Shown here: positions 1 through 6,593 of the stretch, in pieces
How the letters are laid out: each line of letters begins with the position of its first letter
How positions within the stretch are numbered: position 1 is the stretch's first letter
Assembly (NCBI GenBank): GCA_009777815.1
Contig: WRLB01000015.1
Span: 1 to 32,452, forward strand
DNA from: Bacteroidota bacterium
Lineage (GTDB): Bacteria > Bacteroidota > Ignavibacteria > Kapaibacteriales > UBA2268
Reading direction: 5' to 3'
Length of the DNA: 32,452 nucleotides
The notes under the pieces: generated by a model
The model's input: the letters and a program-made list of their open reading frames with translations, nothing else
What the model was told of the DNA's origin: nothing
Database searches by the model: none
Program-made: the position numbers and the translations under genes

Positions 1-616
1 TTTTTCCTGCTATGCCCGCTACATACTGACCGCCGGTAATTGTGCCATTATTATTGTTTTCTATCATTCCGCCGCCGTTATATCCTACTGCACCTGCTAT
101 GCCACCAACACTGGAGTTATAAGCAAGTCCAGTAACATCAGCAAGGTTTGTGCAGCTACTAATATCACCTGATAGAAATTCACCCACAAAGCCACCGACA
201 TTCTCGCGCTGTTGCCCGCCGACTACAGAACCATCAACAATCAAGTTGTAAATGCTACCACCATCAACTTGGCTAAACAAACCAACATTAGTGGCATTTT
301 CATTGATATTAACGGTAATCTTGTTATTCTGCCCATCAAAATAACCCGCAAAATAATTAACGTCATCGCCTATCATCTGCGTGAAAGTAGGAATGTCACT
401 CATCAATTTGAAAAAAACATTTAAATACGAGTTGCCTGCATTTACATTAGAAGCAAGCGTATTTAAATCTGCAACAAAATGAATTTCATAAGGGTCGGTA
501 TGTGTGCCCAATCCAATCCATTGCCCTTCTGCACTCGGAGTGCTAATTGCCAGCAGCACCGCTATAAAGCCCGCCAGCGATAAAACTTTTCTGAATACTT
601 TAATATAGTTATTCAT
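1..616 (-). CDS. GLUG-repeat secreted protein, partial (3' end beyond window)
   Basis: An open frame on the minus strand starts at the ATG at 616 and runs off the window, so the ORF track misses it. The product starts MNNYIKVFRKVLSLAGF, a signal peptide ending near STPSAEGQ. It is followed by VGGFVGEF and VGGIAGAV segments typical of GLUG repeats, a motif of bacterial surface and adhesin-like proteins. The first 200 residues are close to the N-terminal half of the 521-aa protein at 1724-3289 (shared NATNVGLFSQV, NLIVDGSVVGG, CTNLADVTGLA), and the DNA is also very similar, so they are recent paralogues. It is the last of three tandem GLUG genes on this strand and has its own promoter-like region. 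Its molecular role is unknown; an exported or cell-surface location is inferred. Confidence 0.85.
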   Translation of the reverse strand, partial: MNNYIKVFRKVLSLAGFIAVLLAISTPSAEGQWIGLGTHTDPYEIHFVADLNTLASNVNAGNSYLNVFFKLMSDIPTFTQMIGDDVNYFAGYFDGQNNKITVNINENATNVGLFSQVDGGSIYNLIVDGSVVGGQQRENVGGFVGEFLSGDISSCTNLADVTGLAYNSSVGGIAGAVGYNGGGMIENNNNGTITGGQYVAGIAGK

Positions 617-673
617 TTTAAAAGTCCTCTAATATTATAAAAAAAATTATATCAAATTATAAAAATGCAAATT

Positions 674-690
674 ACAAAAATACAAAAATA
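674..690 (-). promoter_or_regulatory. Promoter-like boxes upstream of partial GLUG gene
   Basis: Two overlapping copies of CAAAAATA (TATTTTTG on the minus strand) match the Bacteroidota -7 element TAnnTTTG. The surrounding roughly 45 bp is nearly the same as the region upstream of the 521-aa GLUG gene at 3320-3360, so the promoter was copied with the gene. Confidence 0.5.
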
Positions 691-701
691 ATGTTTTTTC
701 T

Positions 702-1670
702 TTATTCCTTTCCTACGATACTTCCTGTATCTTCTTCGCCTTCTACTACGCCGACATTGACGCAGTTGGAAACATTTACATTTTGGTTAAACATATAACC
801 AAGAACACCGCCAACAATATTTATTCCTCGCACATAGCCGTAGTTTATACAGTTGGTGATTGGCGTTGGATTATTTGGACTATTATTGTTTGCCAAGCCA
901 ACTATTCCGCCAACAAAACCCTGCCCTACAACGCTACCTAAATTAACACAATTTGAAATATTTTGACAACGATTAGCAACTGTGCCAACAATACCACCGA
1001 CTCCACTGAATATATTATTATCACCCGAAGCCGTGGCTGTTATTTTTCCTGTATTGATGCAATTTATTATAGTTCCTTCGTTTTCTCCTGCAATTCCGCC
1101 GATTCTATCCACGCCCGTTATATCGCCGTTGTTGATGCAATTGGAAATGGCACCCATATTTTGGTATACTATACTACCTGCTCCAATGCCTGTAATTATA
1201 GCATTGTTTATACAATTTGTAATACTACCACTACTATAATTGATGAAAATAGATATAGCAGACAATGTAGAATTTCCGTTTACATAGCCATCTACAATCA
1301 AACTATCAATACTTCCACTTGGTAATCCATTAAAAAGAGCATAACTTTGATTAGTATAATAATCAAAATTTATTGCTAAAGTTATTTTTTTACCATTTCC
1401 GTGAAAATGTCCTATAAAGCCAAGTTTACCTACGGATTCAGTAAGTGGTTCTGTAATATCATTCATTAACTTGAAATGTTTATTATAAAGCCAAGTTGGA
1501 TTAAGAGAAGAATAACGGTAATCTATAGAATCAGCAAGTTCTATTAAATCTTTTTTCTCCCATATTTGAAATGGATCATATTCTGAACCATCACCATTGC
1601 CATTAAAAGATGGATTTTGAGCAAATAATAAGATGTTTGAAAAAACAAATAATATAAAACATTTTTTCAT
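702..1670 (-). CDS. GLUG-repeat secreted protein
   Basis: A protein of about 322 aa with signal peptide MKKCFILFVFSNILLFAQ. A domain of about 100 residues follows, then about six GLUG-type repeats of the pattern ITNCINNGxITG...VGGIVG from about residue 135 to the end. GLUG repeats are predicted to form beta-rich extracellular structures. The ORF track starts five codons earlier at an MVGGN extension. I prefer the ATG at 1670 because GGAGGA lies just upstream of it and the signal peptide then starts normally. The gene lies 53 bp downstream of the 521-aa GLUG gene on the same strand, separated by a strong hairpin. It is more divergent from its two neighbours than they are from each other. Function unknown beyond a likely surface location. 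Confidence 0.85.
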   Translation of the reverse strand: MKKCFILFVFSNILLFAQNPSFNGNGDGSEYDPFQIWEKKDLIELADSIDYRYSSLNPTWLYNKHFKLMNDITEPLTESVGKLGFIGHFHGNGKKITLAINFDYYTNQSYALFNGLPSGSIDSLIVDGYVNGNSTLSAISIFINYSSGSITNCINNAIITGIGAGSIVYQNMGAISNCINNGDITGVDRIGGIAGENEGTIINCINTGKITATASGDNNIFSGVGGIVGTVANRCQNISNCVNLGSVVGQGFVGGIVGLANNNSPNNPTPITNCINYGYVRGINIVGGVLGYMFNQNVNVSNCVNVGVVEGEEDTGSIVGKE

Positions 1671-1683
1671 ATTTCCTCCGACC

Positions 1684-1707
1684 AACAGCGGGCTTTTGCC
1701 CGCTGTT
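1684..1707 (-). terminator. 10-bp hairpin between two GLUG genes
   Basis: Perfect inverted repeat AACAGCGGGC / GCCCGCTGTT with a 4-nt loop, in the 53-bp gap between two minus-strand GLUG genes. On the minus strand it is followed directly by the GGAGGA ribosome binding site and not by a T-tract. It may therefore attenuate, stabilise or insulate the mRNA and need not be a classic terminator. Its arm sequence AACAGC/GCTGTT recurs in the hairpin array at 22.8-23.35 kb. Confidence 0.5.
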
Positions 1708-1723
1708 AATTTCTAATTAAAAA

Positions 1724-3289
1724 TTACCTTCCTACATTAATAGGAATCTTTTTTTCAAAAAATATGCTATAATTTCCTGAATAAAAACCATTATAATTGT
1801 TGCTTATAAGCCAATTATAGTCAAGTTGCACTGATAATGTATCCTGCCTTGGTATAAAAACATTAGCGATATTGGAAGGTGGCGGTGGCACACTAATAAA
1901 ATTCATTATCGAATTAGGATAATGTATCCAAGGTAAAGTATTGCTAAAACTTCCCCATAAATATGGGAATGGAATAGGTGGCGGCGGCAAAAAAGGCGGA
2001 ACAGTGAAATAATTCGACACATAAAACGGTGCCGTTACATTGTCTAACCTTTCTGGATCGCCTGTAATTGGATTATCTTGCAGATATATCGGCGCTGCTG
2101 ATAGCAAGATTATCGGATGATCAGGGGGACCAGTATTATAGCCAGTTCGGGGATAAAGGTTATTCTGAAAATGCCAACACTCCATACCATTACATAAGTA
2201 AGCACTCAAATTATTACCTGTCATAGAGTTTGTAACTAAACCGTTTTGTGGCGTATTTGTTCCTTGCAAACCTGCACCTATTGCCAAAGGAACACTCATC
2301 TGATTATCATAAAAACAATTTTCTACGTAACCATTATTTATACCCGCAATAGAGCCAGAACTCTGCGATGTGCCAGTCACCCAATTGGTATTAAGACATT
2401 CATAAATAGACGCTTCAGGTTCTATGCAACCTACTATGCCACCAACACAATAAATAGCACCATCTACTATGCCCGAGTTTGCACTTATTCCAATGCTACC
2501 CTTGAAAATACGAGCAACTATGCCACCTGCATAATTAGAATTGCTACTCAATATCTTGCCGATATTTACTGAATTATGCATATACGTATTATTACAGTAT
2601 GCGGTAATGCCAGCAATATAAATACCGCCATCTACTACAACATTGTTGCATTGTATTGTACCTGCATTCTTGCAGAATCTTATACCGGCTTCTATAGTTA
2701 CCCCTATAATCCCTGCAATGTGCTGTCCGCCAGTGATTGTGCCGTTATTGACGCATTCGTAAACATCGCCGCCAGCAACTATTCCAACTATGCCACCAAC
2801 ACTGGAATTATTAGCAAGACCTGTAACATCAGCAAGATTTGTGCAGTTACTAATGTTACTTGATAGAAATTCACCTACCAAACCGCCAACATACTGGCTT
2901 GCATATCCACCGACTACAGAACCATCTACGATAAGATTCTGTATAACACCAGCAACTTGGCTAAACAAGCCAACATTAGTAGCATTAGTATCAATGTCGA
3001 CATAAATTAGATGATTGTTGCCATCAAATCTGCCTCGGAAAGTGCCACCTAACATCTGAGTAACAGGTGTTGTTAGTATAGATGAACTCGGCACGCCGAC
3101 ATCATCCATAAGATAGTAAATATTGCCTGCCGTCTGATTATTGTTAATGGCATTTGCAAAATCCTGCCAAGTTATATCATTGGGAGGATTTGGACTTCCT
3201 ACTATGTTATAAGTAGCAGAATACAAACTTGCTGATGCTAAAAATATCAAGCAAGTTATTAAAACGAAAATAACTGATTTTTTAATCAT
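1724..3289 (-). CDS. GLUG-repeat secreted protein, large
   Basis: A 521-aa protein with signal peptide MIKKSVIFVLITCLIFLASA, cleaved near LYSA. Residues 30-100 form a non-repeat N-terminal region. About residues 100-320 hold GLUG repeats (YVGGLVGEF, SVGGIVGIV, HIAGIIGV, YAGGIVAR, CVGGIVGCI). The C-terminal 150 residues are non-repetitive and rich in Pro, Tyr and aromatic residues (several PPPP runs), ending in KKIPINVGR. No recognisable type IX sorting tail or anchor is seen. A weak AGAGGT lies upstream of the ATG at 3289. It heads the minus-strand GLUG cluster. Surface or adhesin-like function is inferred from the repeat family only. Confidence 0.85.
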   Translation of the reverse strand: MIKKSVIFVLITCLIFLASASLYSATYNIVGSPNPPNDITWQDFANAINNNQTAGNIYYLMDDVGVPSSSILTTPVTQMLGGTFRGRFDGNNHLIYVDIDTNATNVGLFSQVAGVIQNLIVDGSVVGGYASQYVGGLVGEFLSSNISNCTNLADVTGLANNSSVGGIVGIVAGGDVYECVNNGTITGGQHIAGIIGVTIEAGIRFCKNAGTIQCNNVVVDGGIYIAGITAYCNNTYMHNSVNIGKILSSNSNYAGGIVARIFKGSIGISANSGIVDGAIYCVGGIVGCIEPEASIYECLNTNWVTGTSQSSGSIAGINNGYVENCFYDNQMSVPLAIGAGLQGTNTPQNGLVTNSMTGNNLSAYLCNGMECWHFQNNLYPRTGYNTGPPDHPIILLSAAPIYLQDNPITGDPERLDNVTAPFYVSNYFTVPPFLPPPPIPFPYLWGSFSNTLPWIHYPNSIMNFISVPPPPSNIANVFIPRQDTLSVQLDYNWLISNNYNGFYSGNYSIFFEKKIPINVGR

Positions 3290-3332
3290 GATATTTACCT
3301 CTACAAATATTTAATAAAATTATATCAAATTA

Positions 3333-3348
3333 CAAAAATACAAAAATA
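3333..3348 (-). promoter_or_regulatory. Promoter-like boxes upstream of large GLUG gene
   Basis: Two abutting CAAAAATA units (TATTTTTG on the minus strand) lie about 45-60 bp upstream of the ATG. They match the TAnnTTTG -7 consensus and are shared nearly base for base with the promoter region of the partial GLUG gene. Confidence 0.5.
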
Positions 3349-3399
3349 ATGTTTTTTCTAAATACTAATATACGGTTTTTCTTGCAAAAATAATTGTCC

Positions 3400-3420
3400 T
3401 GCCGAACTTGTTTTTTTTCA
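3400..3420. repeat. Half copy of dispersed hairpin repeat
   Basis: TGTCCTGCCGAACTTGTTTT matches one arm of the dispersed repeat seen complete at 4663-4733. The second arm is missing. Confidence 0.4.
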
Positions 3421-3444
3421 TTATATTTTTTCAAATATTTTTTT

Positions 3445-3452
3445 TATTTTTG
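3445..3452 (+). promoter_or_regulatory. metK promoter -7 box
   Basis: TATTTTTG, an exact match to TAnnTTTG, 37 nt upstream of the metK ATG. No SAM riboswitch-like structure is evident in the short leader. Confidence 0.5.
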
Positions 3453-3489
3453 CAAAACATTTTAAGTATAATATAAGTAAATATAAAAT

Positions 3490-4635
3490 ATGAATAAGAA
3501 TCATTTTTTTACATCAGAGTCGGTGTCAGAAGGACATCCAGATAAGATATGCGACCAAATATCAGATGCAATATTAGATGCTATGCTAACTGATGACCCT
3601 AAAAGTAGAGTCGCTTGTGAATGCTATACAACCACAGGATTAGTTGTTGTAGGCGGTGAAATATCTACTAATACATATGTAGAAATTCCTTCATTGGTAA
3701 GAAATGTTATTAGAGATATTGGTTATGACAGAACAGAATTACGTTTTGATGCGGATTCGGTTGGCATTGTCAATGTAATAGACCATCAATCTCCCGATAT
3801 AGCAATGGGAACTAATGATGAAGTAAATGGTGCAGGCGATCAAGGTATTATGTTCGGTTACGCCATAAATGAAACAAAAAGTTATATGCCTGCGGCATTA
3901 GAATATTCGCATAAATTAGTGAAAAGATTAGCAGATATTCGCAAAGATAAAACTAATCAACTAATGCCATATATTCGTCCTGATGCTAAATCACAAGTGA
4001 CTATTGAATATAGTCCTGATGGCGAAATTTTGCGTATTGATACTATTATAATTTCTACTCAACATTCACCTGACGTTAGCCAGCAAAAAATAAAAGACGA
4101 TTGTATTGATTTTGTTATAAGTCATTGCATACCTAAAGAATTGGTAGACGAAAATACTAAATATTATATCAATCCTACGGGAAGATTTATTATTGGTGGT
4201 CCTCACGGCGACACAGGACTTACAGGTAGAAAAATTATTGTTGATAGTTATGGTGGCAAATGCCCTCACGGAGGCGGAGCATTTTCAGGTAAAGACCCAA
4301 CTAAAGTAGATAGAAGTGCTACATATGCTGCTCGCCATTTAGCCAAAAATATCGTTGCAGCAGGCGTTACTAATGAATGCACTATTCAACTTTCTTACGC
4401 TATTGGTATGCCTGAACCTATTTCTATATTTGTTGATATTAACGACAAAGATAAATCTTTTGAGATTGGTAGATATATTCAAAAAGAAATAGATTTAACG
4501 CCAAGCGGCATTATTAAACGGCTTGATTTAAGAAAACCTATTTACCGTAATACTTCTAATTATGGACACTTCGGCAGAGATGGTTTTTCTTGGGAAGAGT
4601 TAAATTTAGTAAAACAATTCGAACAATTTAAGTAG
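3490..4635 (+). CDS. metK: S-adenosylmethionine synthetase
   Basis: A 381-aa protein, close to the usual 380-400 aa of bacterial MetK. It makes S-adenosylmethionine from methionine and ATP in the cytoplasm, releasing phosphate and pyrophosphate. Family signatures include SEGHPDKICDQISDAILDA at the N-terminus, the GAGDQGIMFGYA signature near residue 115, the loop GRFIIGGPHGDTGLTGRKIIVD near 230-250, the GGGAFSGKDPTKVDRS signature, and GHFGRDGFSWE near the C-terminus. The ATG is supported by alignment of the first residues with the family. The gene stands alone between the GLUG cluster and a dispersed hairpin repeat. SAM is also the cofactor of the three DNA methyltransferases in this window. 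Confidence 0.98.
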   Translation: MNKNHFFTSESVSEGHPDKICDQISDAILDAMLTDDPKSRVACECYTTTGLVVVGGEISTNTYVEIPSLVRNVIRDIGYDRTELRFDADSVGIVNVIDHQSPDIAMGTNDEVNGAGDQGIMFGYAINETKSYMPAALEYSHKLVKRLADIRKDKTNQLMPYIRPDAKSQVTIEYSPDGEILRIDTIIISTQHSPDVSQQKIKDDCIDFVISHCIPKELVDENTKYYINPTGRFIIGGPHGDTGLTGRKIIVDSYGGKCPHGGGAFSGKDPTKVDRSATYAARHLAKNIVAAGVTNECTIQLSYAIGMPEPISIFVDINDKDKSFEIGRYIQKEIDLTPSGIIKRLDLRKPIYRNTSNYGHFGRDGFSWEELNLVKQFEQFK

Positions 4636-4662
4636 ATTATGAAATCAACTGATAAAAGTGAT

Positions 4663-4733
4663 TGTCATTCCGAACTTATTTCAGCATCTACTAATTTTAT
4701 GCGAGTAGATACCGAAACAAGTTCGGAATGACA
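4663..4733. repeat. Dispersed hairpin repeat, complete copy
   Basis: Two roughly 30-nt arms, TGTCATTCCGAACTTATTTC... and ...GAAACAAGTTCGGAATGACA, are inverted around a short AT spacer. The outer 15 bp pair perfectly. The repeat lies 28 bp after metK. Related complete copies are at 13891, 19451 and 25558, with partial copies elsewhere; all are intergenic. It could also act as a transcription terminator or mRNA end for metK. Confidence 0.75.
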
Positions 4734-4796
4734 GATAAAAAATATTTTTTTCAAAAAAAAATAATAAAAATTTGGAAATTTCATTAAAAAAAACCT

Positions 4797-4804
4797 TATT
4801 TTTG
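4797..4804 (+). promoter_or_regulatory. Promoter of the BspA-like gene
   Basis: TATTTTTG (-7 type) with a TTTG at 4771-4774, spaced about 22 nt, fits the Bacteroidota -33/-7 arrangement. It predicts a start site near 4810, upstream of the ATG at 4851. Confidence 0.5.
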
Positions 4805-4850
4805 TATTCTATAATTTAGATTTTTTTATAATAATATAAAGGCAAGAAAA

Positions 4851-5009
4851 ATGTATAAAAAACATTTTAATTCATTTTCAGGCAAAATAAGTCCTGACAG
4901 AAAAAATTTTAACACCTCCTCCTATGCCGATGTTTGTAGTGATATTACTACAAGCAATGTAGTGGAAACTACTACACGGGGGGGGGGATTCCTACTACAA
5001 AGCGTGTAG
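4851..5009 (+). other. Out-of-frame 5' segment of the BspA-like gene
   Basis: A 52-codon open frame starts at ATG 4851, just downstream of a good promoter and an AAAGG element, and ends at a TAG at 5007. It enters the ten-G run in a frame that misses the signal peptide of the downstream LRR protein. Adding one G, or removing two, would join this segment to KRVVVLLLFLATANLIAQ and the whole LRR ORF. That gives a protein of about 548 aa. I infer that this is the natural 5' end of the downstream gene in an off state, or alternatively a decayed start region. Confidence 0.5.
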
Positions 5010-5013
5010 TAGT
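4968..5013 (+). repeat. Inverted repeat enclosing the poly-G tract
   Basis: ACTACTACACG (4968-4978) and CGTGTAGTAGT (5003-5013) are perfect 11-bp complements separated by 24 nt that contain nine of the ten Gs. The alternative short hairpin CTACTACA/TGTAGTAG lies within the right half. Further GTAGT/ACTAC palindromes precede it at about 4935-4972. Confidence 0.6.
4978..4987 (+). repeat. Poly-G tract of 10, candidate phase-variation switch
   Basis: Ten consecutive G residues in an otherwise roughly 30% GC genome, placed between a start codon and a signal peptide in different frames. Such tracts are typical slipped-strand mispairing sites. The run begins at the end of an 11-bp inverted-repeat arm. 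Confidence 0.7.
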
Positions 5014-5104
5014 TTTACTACTTTTTCTCGCAACCGCTAATTTAATCGCACAAACACCAATTACTTTTACTGCTGCCGCTCCGCCAACTCTTACGCAATC
5101 TGAT

Positions 5105-6496
5105 GTGAATGCACAAGTATCAGGCATTACATATCCGTTTAGTGCTATTATTAATAGCCCAATAACTATATTAGGTAATAATGCTTTTAGTGGAGTTAAT
5201 ACCACTAATGGAAATTATTTAGTTAGTGTAAATGCACCTAATGTAATAACTATTAGAATGGCTGTTTTTACTAATTGCAGTAGTTTAGAAAGTGCAACTT
5301 TTCCGCTTGCTGAAACTATTGGTAATAGTGCTTTTTATGAATGCAGTAGTTTAGAAAGCGTTGAGTTTCCTTTTGTAAAAACTATTGATAATAGTGCTTT
5401 TCGGATTTGCAGCAGTTTAGTAAGCGTTGAGTTTCCTTTTGTAGAAACTATTGGTAATAGTGCTTTTGAGATTTGCATAAGTTTAGAAAATGTAGATTTC
5501 CCGAAGGCGGAAAGCATTGGTAATAGTGCTTTTGATAATTGCAGACAATTAAATAGTATAAAATTAGGAGCATTGCCGCCGACATTAGGAACGAATGTGT
5601 TCAATAACGTAACTTTATCAAAAGTTACACTGCGTATTCCTGAGGGCTCATTGTGTGCTTATCAGGATGATTCAGATTGGGGAGCAGCATTTTTAGCCCA
5701 ATTTGATGCTGTGGAAGAATATTCAGTTGCCACTCCCGTAACTTATTATACTTTGGCGGTGAATGTCAGTGGCAATGGCAGTGCAACGAGTGGTGCCACA
5801 GGTATAACTTGTGGTAATACTAAAACGCTCACAGCAACGCCGGATGCTTTTCATCAGTTTGTCAATTGGACGAGTGATAACGGCTTTTCATCAACTGCAA
5901 ATCCTCTTGATATAGTTGTAAAAAGTGATACAAATATAGTAGCACACTTTATTATGATTTCGTCTGTACATACATTGACGCTTGACGATGATGGCAATGG
6001 TAGTGCAAGTGTTTCAGGAGGTTCAACGACAGGAATAACTTTCGGTGATAGTAGAACAATAACCGCAACGCCGAATGCTTGCTATCAATTTGCTAAATGG
6101 ACTAATAGTAATGGTGATAGCATTTCTAATGTTAGTTCACTTAATATTTCTGTTATAAGAGATACTCTTTTAAAGGCGAATTTTATTCCTATTTCGCCTG
6201 CACCTACATATACATTAAGTGTAAATAGCAATAATACTACGATGGGGACGGCAAGTTCTTTGGTATCATCGGCAACTTGTGGGAGCATTGTATCCGTGAC
6301 GGCAACGCCAAATGCGGGTTACAAATTTGTAGGTTGGCAGGAGGGGCTATATTTAGTATCAACGGCGGATACATATACTTTTAACATTACTGCTAACACA
6401 TCACTAACAGCAGTATTTGATGATGTCAAAAAGAAAACCCGCATCAAGAAAATAAATGTAAAAAAAGGTAGAGTAAGAATTAAGCCACAGCCGTAA
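5105..6496 (+). CDS. BspA-like leucine-rich-repeat surface protein, 5' end out of frame
   Basis: The ORF gives 463 aa from a GTG at 5105, but the open frame extends upstream and encodes KRVVVLLLFLATANLIAQ, a clear signal peptide with no in-frame start codon. The likely start is ATG 4851 in another frame, across the G10 tract. The first 200 residues hold about five 23-residue LRR_5/BspA-type repeats (pattern SLESVEFPFVETIGNSAF). Then come three repeats of about 80 residues with YTLxVNxxGNG...TATPxxxxxFxxWT, matching divergent InlB B-repeat (Flg_new_2-like) domains. The protein ends in a basic tail rich in Lys and Arg. Such proteins are secreted and often bind surfaces or host matrix. Followed by a strong terminator. 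Function inferred from domains. Confidence 0.8.
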   Translation: MNAQVSGITYPFSAIINSPITILGNNAFSGVNTTNGNYLVSVNAPNVITIRMAVFTNCSSLESATFPLAETIGNSAFYECSSLESVEFPFVKTIDNSAFRICSSLVSVEFPFVETIGNSAFEICISLENVDFPKAESIGNSAFDNCRQLNSIKLGALPPTLGTNVFNNVTLSKVTLRIPEGSLCAYQDDSDWGAAFLAQFDAVEEYSVATPVTYYTLAVNVSGNGSATSGATGITCGNTKTLTATPDAFHQFVNWTSDNGFSSTANPLDIVVKSDTNIVAHFIMISSVHTLTLDDDGNGSASVSGGSTTGITFGDSRTITATPNACYQFAKWTNSNGDSISNVSSLNISVIRDTLLKANFIPISPAPTYTLSVNSNNTTMGTASSLVSSATCGSIVSVTATPNAGYKFVGWQEGLYLVSTADTYTFNITANTSLTAVFDDVKKKTRIKKINVKKGRVRIKPQP

Positions 6497-6517
6497 AAGG
6501 TGGTTGCAAGACATTTT

Positions 6518-6541
6518 AACACGGGGAATAATCCCCGTGTT
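6518..6541 (+). terminator. Intrinsic terminator after the BspA-like gene
   Basis: Perfect 10-bp stem AACACGGGGA / TCCCCGTGTT with loop ATAA, followed by ATATGTTTTTTT. It lies 22 nt after the stop codon. It also shows that the 30-codon N-terminal extension of the next ORF in the track is not real. Confidence 0.8.
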
Positions 6542-6567
6542 ATATGTTTTTTTATCGTATATTTTCG

Positions 6568-6575
6568 TATTTTTG
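6568..6575 (+). promoter_or_regulatory. Promoter -7 box of the methyltransferase gene
   Basis: TATTTTTG 18 nt upstream of the ATG at 6594, just after the terminator. Confidence 0.5.
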
Positions 6576-6593
6576 TGTAAAAACAAAATAAAA

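Noticed and set aside
963-3005. Plus-strand ORFs of 60-120 aa opposite the GLUG genes
   Set aside because: They mirror repetitive codons of the minus-strand genes, are rich in Thr, Ile and Cys, and have no start signals of their own.
3290-3489. SAM riboswitch upstream of metK
   Set aside because: The leader after the -7 box is only about 30 nt, and no multi-helix structure or conserved core is visible.
6504-6593. N-terminal extension of the EcoRI-type methyltransferase ORF
   Set aside because: It runs through a strong terminator and over the promoter box; the ATG at 6594 starts the recognisable domain.
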